Source of the DNA: Terriglobales bacterium
GTDB lineage: Bacteria > Acidobacteriota > Terriglobia > Bryobacterales > Bryobacteraceae
Direction of reading: 5' to 3'
NCBI GenBank assembly: GCA_021372245.1
Contig: JAJFUV010000042.1
Location: 1-64,000, forward strand
Length of the DNA: 64,000 nt
The position numbers and the translations under genes were made by a program. Positions 19,534-28,302 of this stretch are shown here, one piece after another; within the stretch, counting starts at the first letter, position 1; each line of letters opens with the position of its first letter. The notes beneath the pieces are model-generated. The model ran no database searches and was not told the DNA's origin. It saw nothing but the letters and a program-made list of their open reading frames with translations.

Positions 19534-20684
19534 ATTTCTTCCGTAGCTACCCAGGCGCCCTTCTGCGAGCTCTCGAGAATCCTGGTCAGCAGGTAGATGC
19601 CGCGCATGCCGTCCACGAAGGTCGGGTATTCGACCGGCGCTTTGCGATCAGCCACCGTGCGGTAGAAGCGGCGGTAGACCATCTTGTGGGCGTCGTCGTA
19701 ACCTTCCGAGTGCCCGCCCGGCAGGTCGGCGTAAGTGCGCGCCTCCGGCAGCATCAGCGCGGGGTCCTTCACCAGCAGGCCGTTCGGCGTGTCGCGGTGG
19801 CCGATCCAGAGCTGGTCGGGTGATTCCTGGTTCCAGATGACGCCGGCCTTGGTGCCGAAGATCTCCATCTGTAAGCGGTTTTTGCACCCGGCCGACATCT
19901 GGCTGACGGTGAAAGCGCCGCGCGCGCGGTCGCCCAGATGCAGCAGGACGGCGCCGTAATCGTCGGTGTCGATGTCCACTTCCTCGCGATCGTCCACCTT
20001 CGCCATCTTGCTCTCGAACGCCTGCAGCGCACCCGTCCTGGGCTTCTTGCGCTTCTTTAGGAAAGTCTGCAGGTCGGCGCAGACCGAAGTGATGCGCTGG
20101 CCGGTGACGTGCTGGACCATATCCATCCAGTGCGAACCGATGTCGCCCATGCAGCGCAGCGCGCCGCCTTCCTTGCTGACGATGCGCCAGTTCCAGTCCG
20201 TGTCATAGAGCAGCCAGTCCTGCGAATAGGTGCCCTGTACGACGATGATGTCTCCCAACTCGCCGGCCTCTATCATGCGGCGCATCTGCTGCACGGCCGG
20301 ATAGTAACGCAGGTTGTGGTTGGTGCAGTTGGCGACATTCTGCTTCTTGGCGATTTCTACCAGTTCTTTTGCTTCTTCCAGCGTGGTGGTCAGCGGCTTC
20401 TCGCAAAGAACATGCTTGCCGGCCATCATGGCAGCCTTGGCAATCGGGTAGTGGAGATTGTTGGGTGTACAGATGTGCAGGGCATCAATCCCGGGATCGG
20501 CGACGATCTCATGCCAGTCGCCGCTGGTGCGCTCGACGCCGACGGCCTCGCCGAACGACACGCCTTCCTTGGCGTCGATGCCGCATACGGCCACGAGCTC
20601 CACGTTCGGCTGGCGGCGGATTGCTTCCGCGTGCACCTTACCCATAAAACCAGCGCCAATCACGGCGGTTCGTATCTTTCGCAT
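19530..20684 (-). CDS. Gfo/Idh/MocA family oxidoreductase, cytoplasmic
   Basis: NAD(P)-dependent dehydrogenase of 384 residues, the only one of the five in this window with no export signal: it starts directly with MRKIRTAVIGAGFMGKVHAE. CEKP is at 94-97, and QDWLLYDTDWNWR and MGDIGSHWMDM are typical of inositol or sugar dehydrogenase-like members. A GGGAGAG Shine-Dalgarno precedes ATG 20684, unlike the leaderless-looking starts of the exported paralogs. The substrate is unknown. It may act on sugars brought in by the nearby carriers. Confidence 0.87.
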   Translation of the reverse strand: MRKIRTAVIGAGFMGKVHAEAIRRQPNVELVAVCGIDAKEGVSFGEAVGVERTSGDWHEIVADPGIDALHICTPNNLHYPIAKAAMMAGKHVLCEKPLTTTLEEAKELVEIAKKQNVANCTNHNLRYYPAVQQMRRMIEAGELGDIIVVQGTYSQDWLLYDTDWNWRIVSKEGGALRCMGDIGSHWMDMVQHVTGQRITSVCADLQTFLKKRKKPRTGALQAFESKMAKVDDREEVDIDTDDYGAVLLHLGDRARGAFTVSQMSAGCKNRLQMEIFGTKAGVIWNQESPDQLWIGHRDTPNGLLVKDPALMLPEARTYADLPGGHSEGYDDAHKMVYRRFYRTVADRKAPVEYPTFVDGMRGIYLLTRILESSQKGAWVATEEI

Positions 20685-20761
20685 AGTCTCTCCCTTCGAT
20701 GAATGCTGCTCTCAGCCAATGTATCGCAATTGCTGGTAGAGTGAAAGTTTGGTGGGAGGAA

Positions 20762-21046
20762 ATGCTGGTTCGGATACGTTTGCGGCGCGGCCCAGCGATC
20801 CGGAGAAGACGAGGGAAGCGCCGGCAGCTCGCACTCGCTTTGGGTAGCCTGCTTACGCCGCTGGCCGTCATGGCCGCGGGCCTTGCCGCCTGGAGGCTGG
20901 GCGCGGATCTCAACTGGACCGGGCAGTTTGCCATCACGGATGGGCTGTTCTCGCATTGGCAGGTTTGGGTCGCGATGGCCGCGGTCCTGCAGTCCGTCGC
21001 GACTGTTTTGATCCGTTACGGGCGTGGCGACAGGGCCGCCGGATAA
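20762..21046 (+). CDS. Small two-helix membrane protein, unknown function
   Basis: 94 residues from ATG 20762, with GGGAGGA just upstream; an in-frame ATG at 20699 would add 21 residues without any good ribosome site. The first 25 residues are strongly basic (RIRLRRG...RRRRGKRR). Two hydrophobic helices follow (about 25-47 and 66-85). No family was recognised. Codon pattern, ribosome site and clean spacing support a real gene. Confidence 0.55.
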   Translation: MLVRIRLRRGPAIRRRRGKRRQLALALGSLLTPLAVMAAGLAAWRLGADLNWTGQFAITDGLFSHWQVWVAMAAVLQSVATVLIRYGRGDRAAG

Positions 21047-21103
21047 AGGCAGGAGGCGCCCGTCGCACGGCGCATGTTATCTTGAATTAAAGCGCACGCT
21101 GGA

Positions 21104-21856
21104 ATGCCCTATCCCGCCCGATCCCGGACCACGGCTTACTTCTCGCCGGGGTATTTCCCGCCTGGAGTGAAGTGGCTGCTTATCGTAAATATCGCTATTT
21201 TTCTTTTTTATTTCCTCGCCGTTCGCTTTGATTTCGACCTCATCTTTCAGCACTTCGCCCTCGTGCCGGGAGCCGTGATCTACCTGGGAGCCTTCTGGCA
21301 ACTGTTCACGTACATGTTCCTGCACGATCCGTACGGGTTCGCGCACATCCTGTTCAACATGTTGACGCTGTGGATGTTCGGAGTGGATCTGGAGCGCGAT
21401 TGGGGCACGCGGCGGTTCTTGCGCTATTACTTCCTGTGCGGCATCGGCGCGGGTGTGTGCGTTGTTGTGGCCAACTGGATCGCAGGCAGCCTGGGAGCGC
21501 GGACCATAGGCAGTTCCGGGGCCATCTATGGTCTATTGCTCGCTTTCGGGATGCTTTACCCGGACCGGATGGTGCTGTTCAGCTTTTTGTTCCCTATCAA
21601 AGCCAAGTACTTCGTCATGATCCTGGGCGCGATCGATTTCCTGAGCTCGATCGGTGCCAGCAAAGGCGGCGTCAGCCACGTGGCGCACCTGGGCGGGCTG
21701 CTGGTGGGTTACATCTACCTGAGGCACGGCCGCTACTCGCTGGATCCGGTAGCCGGCCTGATCCGCGCCTATGAGGCGTACAAATTCCGCAGCGCCAAGC
21801 GCCGCTTCCAGCGCTACATGCACAAGCACCGCGGCCCGAACGGTCCCGTCAACTGA
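21104..21856 (+). CDS. Rhomboid family intramembrane serine protease
   Basis: Polytopic membrane protein of 250 residues with about six membrane helices. The catalytic Ser lies in GSSGAIYG (helix 4) and the His in HVAHLGG (helix 6), and HILFNM supplies the upstream His/Asn motif, so the enzyme should be active. The C-terminal ~45 residues are basic and cytoplasmic (FRSAKRRFQRYMHKHRG). It is a single gene with no clear partner. The promoter is not identified; no Shine-Dalgarno is seen before ATG 21104. Confidence 0.9.
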   Translation: MPYPARSRTTAYFSPGYFPPGVKWLLIVNIAIFLFYFLAVRFDFDLIFQHFALVPGAVIYLGAFWQLFTYMFLHDPYGFAHILFNMLTLWMFGVDLERDWGTRRFLRYYFLCGIGAGVCVVVANWIAGSLGARTIGSSGAIYGLLLAFGMLYPDRMVLFSFLFPIKAKYFVMILGAIDFLSSIGASKGGVSHVAHLGGLLVGYIYLRHGRYSLDPVAGLIRAYEAYKFRSAKRRFQRYMHKHRGPNGPVN

Positions 21857-21932
21857 GTCCCGGCCCCTGAAACACCCAGCCAGCCCGGTGCGTCAAATAA
21901 GCGGTGCTATATTTGGGCATGGGGGAATCGCG

Positions 21933-23063
21933 ATGAAAATGACACGTTTAGCTCTCCTTCTGGCCGCCGCGCTGTTTGTGTGGACTCCGGCCGCACCCGC
22001 GCAGGAAGGACCGCGCAAGGAAGGCAGCGAAACTGTCGCCCGTCCGCGGAAGAAGGGTGCCGACGCCGAAGCGGAAGCGGCCAAGATCCCGTCCAAGCTT
22101 TCGAAGAAGGACCGCCCCGCGCTGCCCGACGGCGTGCCAACGTTCCGCAGCGACGTGAATGCCGTGAGCGTCGAGGTGGCCGTGCTCGACAACAAGGGCC
22201 GCTTCATCCCCGGCATCCCGCGCGGCAACTTCCGCATTCTCGAGGACGGCGTTCCTCAACAGATCAGCAACTTTGGCTTGGGTGAAGCGCCCATGACCGT
22301 CTGCATGGTCATCGAGTTCAGCAACCTGTACCAAAGCTATTGGACCGAGAGCTGGTACCAAACCTTGACTGCCGCGTACGGATTCATTGAGACGCTGAAG
22401 CCGGAAGATTACGTGGCGGTAGTCGCCTACGACCTGCGCCCGGAGATTCTTTCGGATTTCTCGACCGACAAGCGCGCCGCCTACGAGGCCATGCAGCGCC
22501 TTCGTTTTGCGGCGTACTCGGAATCGAATCTTTACGATGCCGTCACCGACACCGCCGAGCGCATGAAGGACATAGAAGGCCGCAAGGCCATCGTGCTGAT
22601 CGCATCCGGTGTGGACACGTTCAGCAAGATCACCTTCGACAAGACACGTAAGATCCTACAGGAAGCTGCTGTGCCGATATACGCGATTGGCCTGATGCAG
22701 GCTCTAAGGGATTACTACGACGCGCGCGGCATGATGGGCAGCCTCGCCCGCATGGATTTCCTCCAGGCGGACAACCAGATGCGCACGTTCGCCAAGGAAA
22801 CCGGCGGCATGAGCTTCTTCCCGCGCTTCTATGGCGAGTTCCCCAGCATCTTCCGCGCCGTCTCGGATTCCTTGCGGAACCAATACTCGCTGTCGTACCA
22901 GCCTACGAATCAAGCGCGCGACGGGAAGTTCCGCAAAATCAAAGTGGAACTGGTGAACCCCGCCACCAACGAACCTTTGCGCATCGTCGACGAAAAGCGG
23001 AAACCGATCAAATACTCGGTCATCGCGAAGGCTGGATACACGGCTCCTCGCGAAGTCGAGTGA
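21933..23063 (+). CDS. VWFA-related secreted protein (acidobacterial type)
   Basis: 376-residue exported protein. A signal peptide (MKMTRLALLLAAALFVWTPAAPAQ) is followed by a charged low-complexity segment to about residue 65. A VWFA-like fold begins with SVEVAVLDNKGRFIPG and FRILEDGVPQQISNF, the pattern of the acidobacterial VWFA-related family (TIGR03436). The metal-site position reads VIEFSNL rather than D-x-S-x-S, so metal binding is doubtful. ATG 21933 is chosen because GGGGGA precedes it and the signal peptide starts there. It may take part in surface adhesion or complex assembly. Confidence 0.82.
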   Translation: MKMTRLALLLAAALFVWTPAAPAQEGPRKEGSETVARPRKKGADAEAEAAKIPSKLSKKDRPALPDGVPTFRSDVNAVSVEVAVLDNKGRFIPGIPRGNFRILEDGVPQQISNFGLGEAPMTVCMVIEFSNLYQSYWTESWYQTLTAAYGFIETLKPEDYVAVVAYDLRPEILSDFSTDKRAAYEAMQRLRFAAYSESNLYDAVTDTAERMKDIEGRKAIVLIASGVDTFSKITFDKTRKILQEAAVPIYAIGLMQALRDYYDARGMMGSLARMDFLQADNQMRTFAKETGGMSFFPRFYGEFPSIFRAVSDSLRNQYSLSYQPTNQARDGKFRKIKVELVNPATNEPLRIVDEKRKPIKYSVIAKAGYTAPREVE

Positions 23064-23176
23064 GCCGTCCGCTCGCGGGTTTTCTGCCTCAGCGAAAGAC
23101 GGCCGTTTTACGGAACAACACTGAGGTCGAAAGTCAAGAGTTCGATCTTTCTGTTTTTCAATCCGATACAAAACGA

Positions 23177-23206
23177 TTGACAGTTGAATTTCAGCTTTGT
23201 TACTTT
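23177..23206 (+). promoter_or_regulatory. Sigma-70-type promoter of the receiver gene
   Basis: TTGACA (23177-23182) and TACTTT (23201-23206) are separated by 18 bases in an AT-rich stretch. Transcription would start about five bases before ATG 23219. This is one of the few consensus -35 boxes in the window. Confidence 0.6.
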
Positions 23207-23218
23207 TCAAAAGTTCTC

Positions 23219-23674
23219 ATGAAGCCTTCATCCACTTCCAGTACAGTTCCGGGAGCCCAAATCCTGCTGGTCGATGACAACCAGTCTGGTCTGGCTGCCA
23301 GGAAGTCCGTGCTGGAGGAATTCGGTCACCAGGTGACAACCGCTGTCAGCGGGCACGAAGGTCTGGAATGTTTCAGCAGTGAGACATTCGACCTTGTGAT
23401 CACCGACTATAAGATGCCGCGCATGAACGGCATTGAATTGATAGAGCGCATCCGCAAGCAGAAGAAAGACATCCCGATCATTCTGATCTCAGGCTTTGCC
23501 GATCCCCTGGGATTGAACGAGTCCAATACAGGCGCCGATGCTGTTATCCAAAAGAGCTCGAACGAAGTGGCTCACCTGGTTCGGTCGGTAAACCGCCTTC
23601 TTCGCCGCCAAGTCCCCAAGAAGCCGCCTGCTTCGCATCAATTGGCGGGCAGGTCCAGACGCAAGACTGGCTGA
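23219..23674 (+). CDS. Stand-alone response regulator receiver protein
   Basis: 151-residue protein with one receiver domain (about 14-125). The acidic pair is Asp19-Asp20, the phospho-acceptor Asp63 is in VITDYKMPRMNG, and a Ser in LISGFAD and a Lys in IQKSS complete the active site (Lys-Ser instead of the usual Lys-Pro). The C-terminal 25 residues are basic and unstructured-looking, with no DNA-binding domain. ATG 23219 is chosen because the promoter lies just before it; the upstream in-frame extension would cover that promoter. No kinase gene adjoins. Confidence 0.87.
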   Translation: MKPSSTSSTVPGAQILLVDDNQSGLAARKSVLEEFGHQVTTAVSGHEGLECFSSETFDLVITDYKMPRMNGIELIERIRKQKKDIPIILISGFADPLGLNESNTGADAVIQKSSNEVAHLVRSVNRLLRRQVPKKPPASHQLAGRSRRKTG

Positions 23675-23686
23675 ACGCGCGCGTTC

Positions 23687-25201
23687 TCAGAAGGAACCCA
23701 GCAACTCCCGTAGAATGAGGCGGAACGCCGCTGGCTCGCCTGCACTTGCCATCCGGCCTGCCAGCGATCGGGCCTTGGCCGCGTCTTTCCGGCTCAGTTC
23801 AACGAGCAGGGCGTAATCCTCAACCGATTCGCGCATCTGTTCGAAGCGGACGGAGCTGAACAGGGTGCGGCCTTCCCGGTTGGGGTAAGCAAGATGCACT
23901 CCGCCAGGCGGCGGGAAAGTGGATTCATCCTGCATGGCCGGCTGTGTGTCCTTAAACGGGTCCGGACTCCAACGGTTCCCTTCCCAGCGCAGCACGCCGC
24001 GTTCGCCACGTTGGAATGAGGTCCAGCCGAGGATGCGGGTTTCGAGCAACGGGTGATCAATGAAGGAGCCCGATACCCCCGCGGGGCTCACGAATCCGGT
24101 GGCGGGCATGACGCGCTGGATTTCAGCCTGCCAGCGCTTGCACTCTTCCGTTTCGCGCTCATTGGACGTGTCGATCAGGCCCTGGACGTAGCGCTTCTCC
24201 CAGCCGTTCGCCGCCAGCGTGCGGCGAAGCTCTCCGTAAAAGCTCGCCAGGAACGGCCGGGCGTGTGCCTCGTCGATCGCGATGCGCCTCTCTTGCGGAG
24301 CCGCGCCATCCACCGTCCAGATGCGCACCGTGAGAGGATCGCTCTTGCGGGCGCCGCGACTGAGCAACTGCCCGCCGTCGATGGATCCGCGCACCCCGGC
24401 GGATTCGAACATGCGCACGAACCGTACGAAGTTGGAAAAATCGTAACGCGGCGCGCCGCCGCCCGCCGAGACGGTCACCAGATCCATGGGATTCGCGGGG
24501 ATGAAGGTTTGATGGTGCGCCGCAAGGAATCTGGCGATGTTGCCGGTGATGATCCACCACTGCCCCGAAAACTGTGGTGTGCGGTAGAACTGCTGGCTAT
24601 AGGCGTCGTTCAGCGCGAAGCGGTGAGCCACATCGAAGGGAATTTCCTCGGGCACTATCGCGGACGTCACGTCGAGAGTGTACGGAATGCGGCTCAGCTC
24701 CTGGTTGCCCTGGCGCAGTCTCAGTACACCGTCGTACCGGCCGGGCGCCTGGTCGGCGGGGACGGGAATCGTGATCCATACCGAGCGTGCTTTATTCTTC
24801 TCCACGGTCATGGGAAAGCCCGTCACGAGCGCGTCGGGAAACAGAGCCGGCGCCTCGCGCAGCACCACGCCGCGGGAAGCGGAGGGGGTGTTCGTGGTCG
24901 CCACAACGTACTCGACGCGGCGGACCTCAATACGGTCAATCGGGATGCCGGGACCTGCAAGCGCCAGCGCATCCACATTCAAGTCCCCGATGCCGGCGCT
25001 TGACCGCAGCGCCAGTTGCAGACTGACGTTGGACCTGCGTGCGGCGGCGAATTTTGCCTCCTTCAGGGCTTTGCTTCCGGCGGGATCATCGGGGAACACC
25101 TGGTCGAGCGAATCGACCAGCCAGGCTTCAGCGCTCTTCGTGCGGCAGCAGCCGGAGGCGAACCAAATGAGCGAGAGAACGGCGAAGATTCGGCGGCGCA
25201 T
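23687..25201 (-). CDS. DUF4091-type lipoprotein, paralog lacking the catalytic-looking motif
   Basis: 504-residue lipoprotein: the signal ends in a lipobox (ASGC). It is clearly related along its length to the gene just upstream (shared WLVDSLDQVFPDD, beta-sandwich N-domain, barrel, and C-terminal RFEQMRESVEDYALL typical of DUF4091). It is about 57 residues shorter, and where the paralog has HIHDEP this one reads GLIDTS; the following ~40 residues are largely missing. It may be a binding protein derived from a glycosidase-like enzyme. Its ATG shares one base with the paralog's stop codon, so they are coupled. Confidence 0.72.
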   Translation of the reverse strand: MRRRIFAVLSLIWFASGCCRTKSAEAWLVDSLDQVFPDDPAGSKALKEAKFAAARRSNVSLQLALRSSAGIGDLNVDALALAGPGIPIDRIEVRRVEYVVATTNTPSASRGVVLREAPALFPDALVTGFPMTVEKNKARSVWITIPVPADQAPGRYDGVLRLRQGNQELSRIPYTLDVTSAIVPEEIPFDVAHRFALNDAYSQQFYRTPQFSGQWWIITGNIARFLAAHHQTFIPANPMDLVTVSAGGGAPRYDFSNFVRFVRMFESAGVRGSIDGGQLLSRGARKSDPLTVRIWTVDGAAPQERRIAIDEAHARPFLASFYGELRRTLAANGWEKRYVQGLIDTSNERETEECKRWQAEIQRVMPATGFVSPAGVSGSFIDHPLLETRILGWTSFQRGERGVLRWEGNRWSPDPFKDTQPAMQDESTFPPPGGVHLAYPNREGRTLFSSVRFEQMRESVEDYALLVELSRKDAAKARSLAGRMASAGEPAAFRLILRELLGSF

Positions 25202-26886
25202 TAGAATGCCTCCAGGAGTTGGCGTTCGAGCTTTCGGAATTCAATCGTGTCCCGCACGTAGTCGTTGATGTGCGGGATGGCCTTTTCGGCCAGTGTACGA
25301 GCCCGCGAGGCATCGCGCTCGCCGAGCGCGCGGAGCAGTTCGTAATCCTCAATGCCCTCGCGCATGGCTTCCAGGCGCAGGCTGCTCAGCACGGAATCGG
25401 TCGCAGGCGCCGGATACACCACGGCGTTGTCGCCGGCCGGCAGCAGCGTGTGATTGTCGTTGATCACCCGCTGCACGTTCTCAAACGGGGTCGGGCCCCA
25501 ATAATTGCCGCCCCAGTGCAGGAACCCCGCCAGGTTGTGGCGATAATTGAACCAGTGCAGTAGGCGCGTCTTGATCAGCGGCTGATCGATGAAGCGATTC
25601 AGGTAGCGGCCCTGCGGAGAGATGCACGTGTAAAACCACCCCTGCCCGCCGCTGGCGATGTGGCGGCCCAGCTTGTCCATTTTGTGATCGAAGCTGCCGA
25701 GGACCATCACCCAGATGTCCGTCACATCGAAATAACTCACGTCCTCATCGAGCGAGATCGCGTCGATGGTGGGGATACCAGGAAGGTTCCGGTGGATGAT
25801 GCGGCCGTAGCGCTGATATGACGGCGACTCGGCGCCGTGCGGCTCATCGTGGATGTGCTGAATATATCGCCCGGTCCAGTTCTTCTCCTTCAGGTGCGCG
25901 TAAAGCGCGGAGAGGAACGAGTCGAGAAAGCGCTCGCCCCGCGGGTCCTCCGGCGGCAGGCTCTTCCACACCAGCTTGCCTTGTTCGACCACCGGTGCAG
26001 GGACCACCAGTTGCGTATCGTAGCCGGAGGCTCTCGAGAGCAGGTGCCCGCCTTCGATGGTGCCGATCACGCCGCTGCGCTCGAAGGTCTCCACCCACCG
26101 GTCCAGCCGGTCGAAGCGGTATTCAATCGAGCCTCCCCGCGGTGTCATGTCAGTCAACGAGGTGACCGACGTGATCATGACGTTCTGCCGGTGCGCGGCC
26201 AGCACGCGGCCGATGTTCTCCATCAGCCGCCAGTAGTTTTCGGGATCGCGGTCGAGCGAAGGATAGTACCTGCTGAGCATGCCGCGGTCCATGTTGAACC
26301 AGTTAGTCACTTTGAGGCTCTGGCCCGCGGGCACTACGGCATTGGTCACGCGTATGCTGAAATCCTTCTTGGCGAGCAATCTCTTGTTCTGCGAGAAACG
26401 CACCACGCCGCGGTACTCTCCAGGCTTGGCGCTGAGAGGACAGGAGACCGTGAGCCAGATGGCTTGCGTTTCGCGAGCAGGCAGATTGAACGGGAAGTCT
26501 TCTAGAAGCGGGTCGGGGAACATCGACGGCGCGGGGCGGATTACCTCGTCTGGCGGTGTATTCGGGGGATTCGAACCCACCGGCACGTAGCCCACGCGAC
26601 GAATCTGCACCGGCAGTCGCACACCATCTAGCTCAGGGTTGTCCACCGTCGCGTCGAGCGAGGCGATGCCTTCGGACGAGCGCAACGCAATCTGCAGGCT
26701 GGCGTGGCCGTTGCGTGCGATGAGCCGCGGCTCACTGCCAGCCTTGCGTGTGCCGGCGGCATCGTCGGGGAATACCTTATCAAGCGAGTCGACCATCCAG
26801 CAGTCCAGCCGCGGCTTGGAATTGCAGCCGGCGAGCAGCAGGAGGGCCAGGGAAGGGAGGCACCGGCGGAGAACGGAATTAGTCAT
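25201..26886 (-). CDS. DUF4091 domain lipoprotein, glycoside-hydrolase-like
   Basis: 561-residue protein. A lipoprotein signal (LALLLLAGC) places it at the outer or inner membrane surface. A beta-rich N-terminal domain of about 190 residues precedes a TIM-barrel-like region with HIHDEPHG, the probable acid/base motif by analogy with GH123-like proteins. A C-terminal DUF4091 block (SLRLEAMREGIEDYELL) follows. The substrate is unknown; related proteins are found in polysaccharide-degrading bacteria. It sits three bases after an amidohydrolase gene and one base from its shorter paralog, forming an operon. Confidence 0.75.
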   Translation of the reverse strand: MTNSVLRRCLPSLALLLLAGCNSKPRLDCWMVDSLDKVFPDDAAGTRKAGSEPRLIARNGHASLQIALRSSEGIASLDATVDNPELDGVRLPVQIRRVGYVPVGSNPPNTPPDEVIRPAPSMFPDPLLEDFPFNLPARETQAIWLTVSCPLSAKPGEYRGVVRFSQNKRLLAKKDFSIRVTNAVVPAGQSLKVTNWFNMDRGMLSRYYPSLDRDPENYWRLMENIGRVLAAHRQNVMITSVTSLTDMTPRGGSIEYRFDRLDRWVETFERSGVIGTIEGGHLLSRASGYDTQLVVPAPVVEQGKLVWKSLPPEDPRGERFLDSFLSALYAHLKEKNWTGRYIQHIHDEPHGAESPSYQRYGRIIHRNLPGIPTIDAISLDEDVSYFDVTDIWVMVLGSFDHKMDKLGRHIASGGQGWFYTCISPQGRYLNRFIDQPLIKTRLLHWFNYRHNLAGFLHWGGNYWGPTPFENVQRVINDNHTLLPAGDNAVVYPAPATDSVLSSLRLEAMREGIEDYELLRALGERDASRARTLAEKAIPHINDYVRDTIEFRKLERQLLEAF

Positions 26887-26889
26887 GTT

Positions 26890-28254
26890 TTATTTCGCCA
26901 AGGGAAATAGAGCCAGGGGATTATCGCAGAGCAGCATGCGGCCGATGTCGGCCGCGTCGTCTTCGGTATGGATGCCCGCCTCGACATTGCCGGCCAGCAC
27001 CTGCGCGATGTTGCGGCGAGCCATTTTCGCGTGGCCATAGCTCAGCTCCGCGAAGTTGTAGTCGCCGCCGAAACCCATGATCTTGTTGAGCGGCACTGTT
27101 TCGAGACACTCGTGGAGGGCGCGGCGGCCGACGCCCGGCGCGATGATGTGCGCCCAGCAGAAATCCACGTACACGTTCGGGAACATCTTCGCCAGCACCG
27201 CCAGTTCGGACTGATACGGGTAGCCGATATGGAACAGGTCGAACTTCACCTTCGGAAAAAGAAAGAACACGTTCGTGAGAAGTGTGGGATTCGAATTCGT
27301 GATGAAATTGGGTCCGGCGTGCAGGCCCGTGTGCACTTGCACGGGATAGTTGTGCGCCTCGGCCAGCCGGACCAGGTGGTGGAACATGTGATCTTCGAGG
27401 TTGCGGAGCGGACGCTCGCGCAGGCGGCGAAAACCGTCCGGCAAGGGGCGCTCGCGGCGCATCATGATCTCGAAGTCACGGGCCGCGTCCGCTTCGCTCA
27501 CTTCGCGGAATTCGAGATTCCGGTTGTAAGCGATGGTGGACTTCACCGCCGCCATCCCCACGGCCACGCTTTGCGCGAAACTCTTCTCCATGGCCTGCTT
27601 GAGGCCGCCGAGGCTGGTGATGCTCACTCCGGTGAGCTGCTCGAGTTCGCCCACGGCTTTCGGCGTCGGCGGGGTGACAAACCGATCGAACTTGCGCGCG
27701 GGGACGAAGAACTCCGGATCGAGTTTCATCGGCGCGGCGTTGTAATTGTCGTCGACGATGGCGCGGCGAATGCGCGCGCGTTCCTTGAACACCCAGCGGT
27801 ACAGGCCGGGACGCAGGCGTGCCGCGATGCGCTCGTTGATCGTAGCGACTGTGCCCGCGGAGATCTCCTCGACGCCGTACAGGTCGCGGATGGTTGTGCG
27901 CAGCGCCTGGCCGTAACCCGTGAACCGGCAGTTGCGCCACCAGGGCTCGAAGGCGCTCCAGCGCGCGGCAGCCGTCGCCTTCCTGTCGTTGACCACGTCC
28001 TGGGCGGACTTCGGCAGGCCGGAGCTTACTGCGTCGCCCATCAGGTAGTGCGAGGCGAGCGTGAAGAAGTCAGCCGGTTCGGAAAGCCGCTTCTGCTCGA
28101 GCGCCGTGTGCTCGTGGGTATCCACGATTTCGAGCGCGTCGAAGACGGCGAACAGGCGATCCACCAGCGACTTGGACTGCGGCGCCGCCTCTGCCGCCGG
28201 CACGGCTCCCAACACCGGGAGCCGCGCAAGGAAACTGCGTCGATCGCTACTCAT
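26890..28254 (-). CDS. Exported amidohydrolase (amidohydrolase-2 / uronate isomerase-like)
   Basis: 454 residues with a Tat-like start (DRRSFLARLPVLGAVPAAEAA), then a TIM-barrel metal-dependent hydrolase. The first metal motif is IVDTHEH, later VQVHTGLH and FDLFHIGYPY. The overall pattern (long insertion after DTHEH, LHECLETVP..KIMGFGGDY near the end) resembles amidohydrolases related to uronate isomerases. The reaction cannot be fixed. A TACAAT lies 19 bases before ATG 28254 with no Shine-Dalgarno. It leads the operon with the two DUF4091 lipoproteins, suggesting a joint role in carbohydrate breakdown. Confidence 0.75.
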   Translation of the reverse strand: MSSDRRSFLARLPVLGAVPAAEAAPQSKSLVDRLFAVFDALEIVDTHEHTALEQKRLSEPADFFTLASHYLMGDAVSSGLPKSAQDVVNDRKATAAARWSAFEPWWRNCRFTGYGQALRTTIRDLYGVEEISAGTVATINERIAARLRPGLYRWVFKERARIRRAIVDDNYNAAPMKLDPEFFVPARKFDRFVTPPTPKAVGELEQLTGVSITSLGGLKQAMEKSFAQSVAVGMAAVKSTIAYNRNLEFREVSEADAARDFEIMMRRERPLPDGFRRLRERPLRNLEDHMFHHLVRLAEAHNYPVQVHTGLHAGPNFITNSNPTLLTNVFFLFPKVKFDLFHIGYPYQSELAVLAKMFPNVYVDFCWAHIIAPGVGRRALHECLETVPLNKIMGFGGDYNFAELSYGHAKMARRNIAQVLAGNVEAGIHTEDDAADIGRMLLCDNPLALFPLAK

Positions 28255-28302
28255 AGCTTGGCTACGAGCGTGGATTGTAACACAGCCGGGCTTGCGAACA
28301 GG

